Source of the DNA: Pseudomonadota bacterium
GTDB taxonomy: Bacteria; Pseudomonadota; Gammaproteobacteria; Steroidobacterales; Steroidobacteraceae
Direction: 5' to 3'
DNA length: 64,000 nt
Assembly (NCBI GenBank): GCA_023417315.1
Contig: JAEZFW010000068.1
Location: forward strand, 1 to 64,000
Both the position numbers and the translations under genes were made by a program. The notes under the pieces were generated by a model. The model was not told the origin of the DNA, did no database searches, and was given only the letters and a program-made list of their open reading frames with translations. Each line of letters opens with the position of its first letter. The stretch's first letter is position 1. Shown here piece by piece: positions 44,109 through 52,063 of this stretch.

Positions 44109-44986
44109 ATGCTTATTCACCACCTCAATTGCGTCTCCTCTTGTCCGCTGGGAGGCGCGCTCATGGACGGCCACACGCACGGACTGCGCGGAAGACTTGC
44201 ATGTCACTGCCTCTCATCGAAACACCGACCCTCCGCGTGCTCGTCGACACCGGATTCGGCCTGCGCGACGTCGAGAATCCGCCGTCATGTCTCAGTCGAT
44301 TCTTTCTGACGCTGCTCGCACCGGAGTTCCGCGCCGAGCTCACTGCCTTCAGGCAGATCCAAAATCTCGGTTATGACCCTAAGGACGTGCGCCACATCGT
44401 GCTCACCCATCTCGATTTCGATCACGCAGGCGGGCTCGATGATTTTCCCGAAGCGAAAGTGCATATGCTCATGACTGAACGAGACTCCGCACGCGCGCAA
44501 AGCACCGTACTCGATCGCATGCGCTATCGGCCCCAACAGTGGTCCACGCATGCGAACTGGCGCGGCTACTCGGAGATGGCGGGGGAGAAATGGTACGGCT
44601 TCGACTACGTGCGTGCGCTGGATGATCTTCCTCCCGAGATCCTACTCGTACCCCTATTAGGCCACACGCTGGGACACGCGGGCGTCGCCGTGCAGCGCAC
44701 CGGCGGTTATTGGCTTTTCCAGACGGGAGACGCCTATTTCTATCACCAAGAAATGAACGTCGGACGACCGCGCTGCACACCTGGGCTGCGCTTCTACCAA
44801 TGGATGATGGAGAAGGACCGTACCGCGCGACTCGCAAATCAGGAACGGTTGCGAGAGCTCAAGCGCAATCACGGCAAGGCAGTACGCATCCTGAGCTCAC
44901 ACGATGTGCTCGAATTCGAACAGCTCGCGCGACATCCGCTCGCGCAAGTGCCTTCGCTGCGCCCCTCTATGGGAGCGCTGAGTTAG
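44109..44986 (+). pseudogene. MBL-fold lactonase-like hydrolase interrupted by a one-base frameshift
   Basis: The N terminus of the family, HHLNCVSSCPLGGALMDG, lies in the frame starting at 44109. The rest, from LIETPTLRVLVDTGFG and with zinc motif THLDFDHAGG and later GHTLGHAGV, lies in another frame from 44213. A single missing base at 44211-44212 explains the switch. Restored, it would be about 292 residues, an acyl-homoserine-lactonase-type MBL hydrolase. It is either a sequencing error or a recent pseudogene. A protein from an ATG at 44093 or 44201 would lack the proper N terminus. Confidence 0.8.
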
Positions 44987-45047
44987 TTCCGGATTAGATC
45001 GGAGCCGCTCCGAAGAGCTATACGCAACGCTCAATAACCAGGGCTAT

Positions 45048-45209
45048 CTATAACCAGGCCATGTAGATCGCGAGGTAGAGGATCAGCCCCGAAGCGGCCA
45101 GGCACGCTGCGAGAACGAACATCGTCATGCCCCATTTGGTTTCAAACCAAATGTTGCCGGCGGTTTCTTCTCGCGGTAGCTGACTGGGTAGGGTTCTTCT
45201 AGAAGACAT
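45048..45209 (-). CDS. Small single-helix membrane protein
   Basis: A 53-residue protein (starting ATG at 45209; a start at 45245 is possible). About 30 polar residues precede one membrane helix (MTMFVLAACLAASGLILYLAIYM). No family recognised. Its plain soluble-then-helix layout and place among stress genes suggest a small membrane stress protein, but nothing proves it is made. Confidence 0.5.
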   Translation of the reverse strand: MSSRRTLPSQLPREETAGNIWFETKWGMTMFVLAACLAASGLILYLAIYMAWL

Positions 45210-45419
45210 AGGCGCATCGCCATGCTGAGCATTGACATGCAGCATGCGGGACGCCAGTCGCGCGTGACAAGACGAAGAGCTTGCACTCGCGGTCCGAACA
45301 ATCCGTCGTCTCCCAACCGCGACTCATCTCGTCATGGTGGCGTACGACGCGAGGACGCACGCGCAGATTACTGATAAAGAAGGAGGTGCGCCGATGCGGC
45401 ACGACACGAAGGTTCGTCT

Positions 45420-45475
45420 CGCGATCAACAGCGTGCGCTTTGGTAATCGCGATCAACAGCGTGCGCTTTGGTAAT
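45420..45475. repeat. 28-bp perfect tandem duplication
   Basis: Two identical 28-base units lie side by side (45420-45447 and 45448-45475). The second unit includes the stop codon and the last codons of the neighbouring USP gene; the first lies just beyond. This looks like a recent slippage duplication. Confidence 0.9.
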
Positions 45476-46436
45476 CTCCGTAGGACGTGGCGCGATCGTG
45501 CGCCGCACCCTGAATCTGTTGTAGATGAGTATGCGACGTGATGAGCACGTCGCACGCCTGAGTGCGCAGCGCGAGAAGAGCAAGCGTGCGTTGCCGCGCC
45601 CGCGTGAGCAACGAAGTGCGATTGACTGCAGTCACTAAGAGCTGCGGCCGATTCGCCTGCTTGATGCGCGCGAGGAGCTTCCGCGGTGTCGGACGTCCAG
45701 TTACGATCTCGAATCCGAGCAGGTGGATCCCCGCGTCCTCGAACATCCGCTGCGCGCGGCGATGTGTCCGGTGACGAATCGCCGTCGCGAGAGCGATGTT
45801 GCGGATGCCCGGGAGCGCTGCAAGTCCATGGGCGAGATCGACGACTCGGGATGCAGGGGAGGCAACGGCGACATGGGCTGTATCGTATAGGTCGAATCGA
45901 TCTGCGAGTTGCACGAAGAGCTCGAGCGAACGTCGTGCATAGAACGTCACACCACGATAGTCGCCTCTCGCTTCGCTGTTGACGACGAGCACTGGCGCTC
46001 GCCTTCCATGCGCGATGCGCTCAGCGCTGGTGTAGCGAAGCAGACTTGCCGAACGTTTGCGCGGTCTCCCGACTACAATGAGATCTGCGCCCCATTCACG
46101 TGCCGCTCGAGCGATCGTGGAATAGGGTGCACCGATACGAACGGAGAGCTCCGGTGCTCGGCGCAAATGCCGCAGCTCCTTCGCATACCACTCGAGAGCG
46201 GTCTGTGCACGTTCGGCTCGACGCCCAGCTAGCCGCAGGGGCACATCGTCAGCCACGACATGGAGCAACATGAGTTGGCCGTCCACGGAATCGCACAAAC
46301 GCACCGCTCGTTTCAAAGCGAGCTCCGATCGCGAAGAAAGGTCCATCGCGCACAGTATCCTCGGCCTCACGGCGGACTGTGTTGGCACGACATGGATCGC
46401 GACACGCTCGGGTGTGCTATTCGCAGTGAGCAGCAT
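45453..46436 (-). CDS. Divergent universal stress protein
   Basis: A 327-residue protein with two USP-like domains. The first is well preserved (ILCAMDLSSRSELALKRAVRL, then ADLIVVGRPRKRSASLL and ERIAHGRRAPVLVV). The second is poor and lacks the nucleotide-binding glycine loop. The ATG at 46436 is preferred; the frame opens at 46604 inside rnk. Its C terminus is within a duplicated 28-bp unit. Confidence 0.75.
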   Translation of the reverse strand: MLLTANSTPERVAIHVVPTQSAVRPRILCAMDLSSRSELALKRAVRLCDSVDGQLMLLHVVADDVPLRLAGRRAERAQTALEWYAKELRHLRRAPELSVRIGAPYSTIARAAREWGADLIVVGRPRKRSASLLRYTSAERIAHGRRAPVLVVNSEARGDYRGVTFYARRSLELFVQLADRFDLYDTAHVAVASPASRVVDLAHGLAALPGIRNIALATAIRHRTHRRAQRMFEDAGIHLLGFEIVTGRPTPRKLLARIKQANRPQLLVTAVNRTSLLTRARQRTLALLALRTQACDVLITSHTHLQQIQGAAHDRATSYGDYQSARC

Positions 46437-46440
46437 GTCG

Positions 46441-46881
46441 TCAGGCCGCGAGACGATCGGGCGACGGATGCGTTGGCGGACCATCCGGCGAACGACTGTC
46501 ATGGAGCACCGCTTCGATGCGCAAGCGTCGCCACCCGCCGGGCATGTTCCACTCGACTTCATCTCCTGTTCGATAGCCGAGCAGCGCAGTACCGAGCGGC
46601 GCAAGGACCGAGACTCGGCCGTCCGTGAGGTCAGCCTGCGATGGGCTCACCAACGTGTAGACGCGCGACTTGCCGGTCGCGAGATCTCGCACGAGCACTC
46701 GTGAGTCGAGCGCCACGGCATCCTCAGGAAGACGATCGTCCTCCACGATGAAGGCGCGATCGATCTCCTCACGCAAGTCGAGGAGCGTTTCTCGGTCTGC
46801 GTCGGTCAGCATGCGCTGATGACTGATGAGCGCACGCAAACGCGCTGCATCGTGCCGGCTCAAAACGATTCGCTTCTCCAT
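46441..46881 (-). CDS. rnk: GreA/Rnk-family regulator
   Basis: A 146-residue protein with a short N-terminal helical part and a GreA/GreB C-terminal domain (VSVLAPLGTALLGYRTGDEVEW), the layout of Rnk, which binds RNA polymerase and affects nucleotide pools. A CGAGGTGA ribosome binding site fits the ATG at 46881. The TAGAAT/ATTCTA palindrome lies about 100 bases upstream. Confidence 0.85.
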   Translation of the reverse strand: MEKRIVLSRHDAARLRALISHQRMLTDADRETLLDLREEIDRAFIVEDDRLPEDAVALDSRVLVRDLATGKSRVYTLVSPSQADLTDGRVSVLAPLGTALLGYRTGDEVEWNMPGGWRRLRIEAVLHDSRSPDGPPTHPSPDRLAA

Positions 46882-46977
46882 TCCATTCACCTCGGGCGTT
46901 CAACAGATCCGGGCTGACACGGCGACACCGCCGCGCAGCAAACAACAGTTCTACCGCGCGGAGAAGCTTTGGTCGAT

Positions 46978-47014
46978 TAGAATTATTCTATGTGCATCTT
47001 AGATTTTAGCTAAG
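46978..47014. promoter_or_regulatory. AT-rich palindromes upstream of rnk and downstream of gdhA
   Basis: TAGAATTATTCTA (46978-46990) is a palindrome with a 1-base centre. Beside it CTTAG and CTAAG (46998-47014) form a small hairpin. On the minus strand TAGAAT is a good -10 hexamer, so this may be the rnk promoter. The 11-base core recurs at 50407-50417. Confidence 0.4.
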
Positions 47015-47060
47015 CGGCGATGCAGCCTGTGCAGCCGTGACGCTGTTTCGATCACATCGC

Positions 47061-48407
47061 CTAGATCAAACCGAACGCGAGCATCGCTTCGGCAACGCGG
47101 CGGAACCCTACGATGTTCGCGCCGACGACGTAATTGCCAGGGCTGTCGAACTCGGCCGCAGTCTCATAGCAATCTCGATGGATCCTTCTCATGATTTCTT
47201 GCAAGCGACGCTCCGTGAATTCGAACGTCCAGGCATCCCGGCTCGCGTTCTGCTGCATCTCGAGCGCCGATGTTGCGACGCCACCTGCATTGGCTGCTTT
47301 GCCGGGCCCGTACGCGACTGCCGCCTCCATCAACAAACGGATCGCGGCAGGTGTGGTCGGCATGTTCGCGCCTTCCGCTACCAGCTTGCAGCCATTCGCG
47401 ATGAGCGTTCGTGCATCTTCTGCATCGAGCTCGTTCTGAGTGGCGCAGGGCAGAGCGACATCGCACGGTATCGTCCACAGCGAACCAGCCTTCAAGCACT
47501 GCGCCTGCGGGAACTCCTCTGCATAGTGCCGAAGCCTGCGCCGCTCGACTTCCTTGAGGCGACTCAACGTGGCGAGATCGAGTCCGTCGGGATGAAACAC
47601 GACGCTGTCCGAATCGGAGCAAGCAACGACTTTCGCGCCTAGCATCTGGAGCTTTTCGATTGCGTAGATGGCGACATTACCGCTTCCAGATACGACACAG
47701 GTCTTGCCTTCGAGCGACTCGCCCTTGGCTTTGAGCATCTCGTCGACGAAATAGACTAGCCCGTAGCCCGTTGCTTCACGGCGCACGAGCGCGCCGCCCC
47801 ATTGCGGGCTCTTGCCAGTGAGCACGCCGGATTCGTAGCGGTTCGTGATTCGCTTGTACTGACCGAAGAGGTAGCCGATCTCGCGCGTCCCAACCCCGAT
47901 GTCTCCAGCCGGCACATCGGTGAACTCACCGAGGTGTCGATACAGTTCGGTCATGAAGCTCTGACAGAACCGCATCACCTCGCGATCGGACTTCCCTTTA
48001 GGATCGAAATCCGCACCGCCTTTGGCCCCGCCGATCGGCATGCCCGTGATCGCATTCTTGAAGACTTGTTCGAATCCGAGGAACTTGACGATTCCCAAGT
48101 ACACGGACGGATGGAAACGCAATCCGCCCTTGTATGGGCCCAGCGCACTGTTGAATCCGACACGAAAGCCGCGGTTGATGTGCACCTCGCCCTGGTCGTC
48201 CTGCCACGGCACGCGAAAAATGATCTGGCGTTCGGGCTCGCAGATGCGCTCGATGATCTTGTGCTCCGCATATTGCGGATGCTTGCGCAGCACCGGCTCG
48301 AGCGACTCGGTGACTTCACGCACGGCCTGGTGAAACTCGGTTTCGCCACGATTGCGGCGAATGACATCTTCGATGATTTGATCGATGCGGGCACGAATAG
48401 TCGGCAA
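47061..48407 (-). CDS. gdhA: NADP-type glutamate dehydrogenase
   Basis: A 448-residue hexameric enzyme that joins ammonia and 2-oxoglutarate to form glutamate. Catalytic GPYKGGLRFHPSV and the active-site GGAKGGADFDPKGKSD are present (Lys residues and Asp), and the dinucleotide motif is VSGSGNVAIYAIEKL (about 237). Length and pattern fit E. coli GdhA (447). Transcribed alone, with rnk next on the same strand after 180 bp. Confidence 0.97.
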   Translation of the reverse strand: MPTIRARIDQIIEDVIRRNRGETEFHQAVREVTESLEPVLRKHPQYAEHKIIERICEPERQIIFRVPWQDDQGEVHINRGFRVGFNSALGPYKGGLRFHPSVYLGIVKFLGFEQVFKNAITGMPIGGAKGGADFDPKGKSDREVMRFCQSFMTELYRHLGEFTDVPAGDIGVGTREIGYLFGQYKRITNRYESGVLTGKSPQWGGALVRREATGYGLVYFVDEMLKAKGESLEGKTCVVSGSGNVAIYAIEKLQMLGAKVVACSDSDSVVFHPDGLDLATLSRLKEVERRRLRHYAEEFPQAQCLKAGSLWTIPCDVALPCATQNELDAEDARTLIANGCKLVAEGANMPTTPAAIRLLMEAAVAYGPGKAANAGGVATSALEMQQNASRDAWTFEFTERRLQEIMRRIHRDCYETAAEFDSPGNYVVGANIVGFRRVAEAMLAFGLI

Positions 48408-48906
48408 GATGGCGGCACTCGTCTATGGATTGAAGGGCCAGGGCCGCACGTGCAGATGCGCGTGCGCAGCTCAGGCGTGGAAATTTGCAGCGCGCGAGCG
48501 AGGCGAGAGAGAGCGTTCGAAACGCATTTTCCCCGGGGCAGCTGCGCTACGCCCGGGGTACGGAGCCCTGGATGAGGCGACTTCCCGGCTTGGATGCGGA
48601 CTGGATCACACACGCGATGGTCATGATCGCAGCATATTATCTCGACTTCGCCAGTCAAGAACCCGACCGCTTGCAAATCGAACGACGTGAGCTATAAACG
48701 CCCTCATGACGCTGCAACTCGTCAGGCTCTGCCGACATTCGACTCTCCGCGCGATGCGAGCTGAACCCGTGCTCGTGCTTCGCGCCGCAAACGCCATCTT
48801 TCTTCCGCGTACCCGGCTTCCACGCACATAGAGCGTGGGAGCCGGGCCTCTCGACACGGTCGGCGAGCGATCGCCGAGTTTCGCAGCAGAGTCGCGGGAG
48901 AGAGCG
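48408..48906. other. 499-bp gap between gdhA and the EF-G-like gene
   Basis: No convincing gene is seen. A 41-codon frame on the plus strand (48572-48697) lacks a good ribosome binding site. Two hairpins stand near the right end: CCCGGCTTCCACGC / GCGTGGGAGCCGGG (48812-48846, 14-bp stem with one G-U type pair) and CGGCGA-GCGA-TCGCCG (48861-48876). They lie in the leader of the next gene and may affect its translation. The rest is presumably the divergent promoters. Confidence 0.6.
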
Positions 48907-49428
48907 ATGTATTCCAGGTTTCCAATCGAGTGTGAGTGTTCGTACAGCATAGATCGCTTCAACTTGTCGTTCGCGCATAAAGCGATGGAGGTGCTGAGGC
49001 CCGGCAAGGAGATCGCATTCGAGCCCTCGCGTCGTGGCCTCACGATGCTGGCTGAAACGGAGCTCGCGCTGGAGCGCCCGATCGCCTTGCTCCGCGATGT
49101 GTATGGCAACGAAGTGCGGGTAGGCCCGCCCAAAGTCCGCTATCACCAAGGAACCCACTTGGAAGAGCCTCATATGGGATTGCGTATTCGGTGCGAGCCG
49201 CGACACTTCGAGTGGCTGCGCGACGACTTGCTACGACGAAATGCAAGATTGATCGATGCCGAGCAGAACCAGCTCTACAGTGTGTTGCGCGCCACCGCGC
49301 CCCTAACCGAGTTGGTGGGGTATCCCGCGCATGTTCGAGATGCAACCGAAGGGAAGGCGCAGCTCGTCATGTGGTTGAGTCACTACGAGCCGGTGAAAGG
49401 CGTGCCTCCTGGCGGCGATGCGGCCTAG
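48907..49428 (+). CDS. Miniature EF-G-like protein (domain III remnant plus domain V)
   Basis: A 173-residue protein without a GTPase domain. Its C-terminal 90 residues match EF-G domain V: MGLRIRCEPRHFEWLRDDLL, RNARLIDAE, APLTELVGYPAHVRDATEG and MWLSHYEPV. Before that, LLRDVYGNEVRVGPPKVRYH resembles the junction of EF-G domains III and IV. G domain, domain II and most of IV are absent. It may bind ribosomes without turnover. The ATG at 48907 has GGGAGAG upstream. No named family known to me. Confidence 0.75.
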   Translation: MYSRFPIECECSYSIDRFNLSFAHKAMEVLRPGKEIAFEPSRRGLTMLAETELALERPIALLRDVYGNEVRVGPPKVRYHQGTHLEEPHMGLRIRCEPRHFEWLRDDLLRRNARLIDAEQNQLYSVLRATAPLTELVGYPAHVRDATEGKAQLVMWLSHYEPVKGVPPGGDAA

Positions 49429-49470
49429 CTTGCAACCTAGTCAATGATCTCGCGAGGGTGGCCCTTGATA

Positions 49471-50379
49471 CTATTCAAATACGACGGCCGCCTTCTCGAG
49501 TATCGCAACCACCGCGGGATGTCGGAGCTTGCGCTCCATTGAAATGGCGAAGAATTGAGCGCGAACTTTGCCCGCGGTGCCGAGCGCCACGAGCCCGGAT
49601 TCCTTTCTGAACTGATCAGCGAGCACCTCAGGTACTGGGGCCACACCGCGGCCGTGGCGCGCGAACTCGCGCAGCAATGCGTAATCTTCGAACTCCCCCA
49701 CGATAAAAGGCCGCACGCCCTGCTTGTCGAGCCATTGATCGAGCGAGCCGCGAATGGCCGTGTCGTCCGTTGGCAAGAGCATTGGGATGCCATTCAGGGA
49801 TTTCGGGAATTGATTGCTCAGACGTTTCGCTAACGCCGGCGTCGCCATCCAGACCTCATCACACGCACCGAGCACATGGTTGTAGGAGCGCATGTTCACG
49901 CTCGGCGTCGCGGGCGCATCCGAGATGACGATGTCGAGCTCATGGACCTGCAAGGAGGCGAGGAGGTGAGCCAAGGTTCCTTCGCGGCAGATGAGCTGCA
50001 CAGGGTGCTTCAACGACAACACCGCCTCGAGCAGCCGCTGCACGATCTCTTTGGGCACCACATCGTCGACGCCCACCGCCAAACGCATGGGCCGGTGCGT
50101 TGGACGTTGCGCCAGCGCGCTCAAGAGATCACTGCCGAGACCGAAGATCTCCTCCGCGTACGTGAAGACCAAGCGGCCCACTTCGGTCGGCACGAGCGTG
50201 CGGCCTGATTTCATCAGCAGCTTCTCGCCGATGCGTTCCTCGAACGTACGCAGCTGCGCGCTGACGGTAGGGGCGGAGAGTTTCAGTTCTTCGCATGCCT
50301 GCCGCAGGCTCCCAGTGCGCACCACCGCCCAGAAGTACAAGAGATGCTGATAGTTGAGGCGCGGAATGTGAAGAGCCAT
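49471..50379 (-). CDS. nhaR: LysR-family regulator, NhaR-like
   Basis: A 302-residue regulator. The N-terminal helix-turn-helix (RLNYQHLLYFWAVVRTGSLRQ, then LSAPTVSAQLRTFE) and the sensing domain have the NhaR pattern; NhaR activates nhaA in response to Na+. Here nhaA is 33 kb away, and the nearest gene is a divergent USP gene, with 107 bp between that holds palindromes. Confidence 0.85.
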   Translation of the reverse strand: MALHIPRLNYQHLLYFWAVVRTGSLRQACEELKLSAPTVSAQLRTFEERIGEKLLMKSGRTLVPTEVGRLVFTYAEEIFGLGSDLLSALAQRPTHRPMRLAVGVDDVVPKEIVQRLLEAVLSLKHPVQLICREGTLAHLLASLQVHELDIVISDAPATPSVNMRSYNHVLGACDEVWMATPALAKRLSNQFPKSLNGIPMLLPTDDTAIRGSLDQWLDKQGVRPFIVGEFEDYALLREFARHGRGVAPVPEVLADQFRKESGLVALGTAGKVRAQFFAISMERKLRHPAVVAILEKAAVVFE

Positions 50380-50397
50380 GGATTAACCTATACCTAA

Positions 50398-50417
50398 TCT
50401 TCGCGAAGAATAATTCT
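50398..50417. promoter_or_regulatory. Palindromes between nhaR-like gene and USP gene
   Basis: TCTTCGCGAAGA (50398-50409) is a perfect 12-base palindrome and overlaps AGAATAATTCT (50407-50417), an 11-base palindrome also found upstream of rnk. They lie 19-38 bases from the nhaR-like start and about 70-90 bases upstream of the USP gene. An operator for the LysR-type protein or a -10 element (TAGAAT on the minus strand) are both possible. Confidence 0.4.
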
Positions 50418-50486
50418 AATGGATCTAACTTACGGTCTCGAGTAGAAGAAAGATCCAATCGCTGAACGAAGTTCGAGGAGGTCCCA

Positions 50487-51515
50487 ATGATGACGCGCGA
50501 TCGTGCGCCGGCGGTCTCGAGAATCTCTGGAAATGCCCTGCGAGACTGCGACGATACGATTGCTGTTCAGCGCATCCTCTGCGCCACGGACCTGACTGCG
50601 CGATCCGACAACACGACGCGACGTGCTTCTCTGCTCGCGCAACAGCTGAAGGCGGAGATCCTTTTCGTCCACGCCGTCGCAGAATCACATGCCGGCAGGG
50701 TTCTACGCATGAAAATTGCCCGTGCTCAGGCACAGCTTCTCACGCTTGCGGAGCGCGCGAAGAAGTTCGGCGCGGCGAACGCAGACGTGTCCGTGAGCGT
50801 GAGCACGCCCATTCAGGCCATCATCGGCGCCGCGCAGGCCTGGAAACCCGACATTATCGTGATGGCGCGTCCGAGAAGACAACGCCTAGATCCCGTGATT
50901 GGAACGACAGCGGAACGCGTCATCCGCGCCACACATCGACCGGTGTTACTCGTCAACGCACGCGGCGTCGAGCCTTATCGCAATGTCGTGCTCGCGACCG
51001 ATCTATCCAAGACATCGGTGCAGGTTGCGCGAATCGCCGCATCGATGGGTCTCTTACGAGATGCGTACACCTGGATCGTTCACGCATTCACTCCGCCTTA
51101 CCATGGCTTGGTGCCAACCGACATCGAGGAGCAACTTGCCGCGCATAGACGCCATTGGCGCGGCGTTCTCAGTCGTGAGGTTCTACAGAAGCTTTCAACG
51201 GAAGGAGTCGATCTGTCGCGGGTCGAAGTCGTAGTGGAAGCGGCGCGGCCGTGCGACGCAATCGAACAGAGCCTGCGCAACTCAGGGTCGGAGCTCGTCA
51301 TCATCGGAACCAGCCGTTGGTTCACGCTCAAGCGAATGCTGTTCGGTAGCGTGGCCGACCAAGTGTTCCGCAGGATGTCTTGCGACATCCTCGCGATATC
51401 TGCGCGCGCGAACACGCGGCAACAGGCTCAGCAGCGCGACAACGCGACGCCCGCCTCGCTGCCAACGGGCCTGCCCGTGACGACAAGCCCTCTCGGCGAG
51501 CTCGTCGACTCTTGA
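50487..51515 (+). CDS. Tandem universal stress protein
   Basis: A 342-residue protein with two USP domains (about 30-165 and 170-310): ILCATDLTARSDNTTRRASLL, PDIIVMARPRRQRLDPVIGTTAERV, and in the second VVLATDLSKTSVQVARIAA with IGTSRWFTLKRMLFGSVADQV. RBS GAGGAGG is very strong. Divergent from the nhaR-like gene; speD follows after 36 bp, perhaps in one operon. Confidence 0.9.
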   Translation: MMTRDRAPAVSRISGNALRDCDDTIAVQRILCATDLTARSDNTTRRASLLAQQLKAEILFVHAVAESHAGRVLRMKIARAQAQLLTLAERAKKFGAANADVSVSVSTPIQAIIGAAQAWKPDIIVMARPRRQRLDPVIGTTAERVIRATHRPVLLVNARGVEPYRNVVLATDLSKTSVQVARIAASMGLLRDAYTWIVHAFTPPYHGLVPTDIEEQLAAHRRHWRGVLSREVLQKLSTEGVDLSRVEVVVEAARPCDAIEQSLRNSGSELVIIGTSRWFTLKRMLFGSVADQVFRRMSCDILAISARANTRQQAQQRDNATPASLPTGLPVTTSPLGELVDS

Positions 51516-51551
51516 TTGTCTCAGCGTAACATTCACGAGGATCAGCACGAG

Positions 51552-52049
51552 ATGTCGGTGCACGTGCATAGGCAAGGGCGTTCACGGCTTGGGTCTAAAT
51601 CCGTTCTCAACCTCGAGCTCGTGCGCCAGGAGTGCACGGCCACGCTGACGGAAAGCACGCTCCCGCAGCCCGCCAATCAGGACTATTTCATCGAGCGGGC
51701 CGGCGTGCGATGTGCAGGCGCGCACCTGCTGATCGATCTGTTCGGAGCGAACCACTTATCCGAGCTCGCATTGGTTGAGAGCACGCTACGCAAATGCGCG
51801 GAGGTCGCGGGGGCAACGGTGCTCCACCTTCATCTTCATTCCTTGGCACCAAACGGCGGCATCAGCGGTGTCGCTCTATCGGCGGAGAGTCATATATCGA
51901 TTCATGCTTGGCCGGAGCAGCAGTACGCGGCTCTCGACATCTTCATGTGCGGCCAAGCGCGTCCGGAAAGATGCATAGAAGTGTTGCTCGAAGCTTTCAC
52001 GCCGCGCCGAGTCGCAATCGAGGAATTACTGAGAGGTCGTTTGGGATAA
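51552..52049 (+). CDS. speD: S-adenosylmethionine decarboxylase proenzyme
   Basis: A 165-residue protein of the short bacterial SpeD class. The self-cleavage site ESHISIHAWPE contains the Ser that becomes pyruvoyl; the second His and the catalytic Cys in DIFMCG follow. It makes decarboxylated AdoMet for spermidine synthesis. The N-terminal 40 residues are extra compared with the usual short form. No speE is nearby. The ATG at 51552 is preferred over 51516. Confidence 0.9.
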   Translation: MSVHVHRQGRSRLGSKSVLNLELVRQECTATLTESTLPQPANQDYFIERAGVRCAGAHLLIDLFGANHLSELALVESTLRKCAEVAGATVLHLHLHSLAPNGGISGVALSAESHISIHAWPEQQYAALDIFMCGQARPERCIEVLLEAFTPRRVAIEELLRGRLG

Positions 52050-52063
52050 CCTGCTGTTGGCTG

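Noticed and set aside
48572..48697. Possible 41-codon gene after gdhA on the plus strand
   Set aside because: No clear ribosome binding site, no recognisable domain; noted in the gap entry only.
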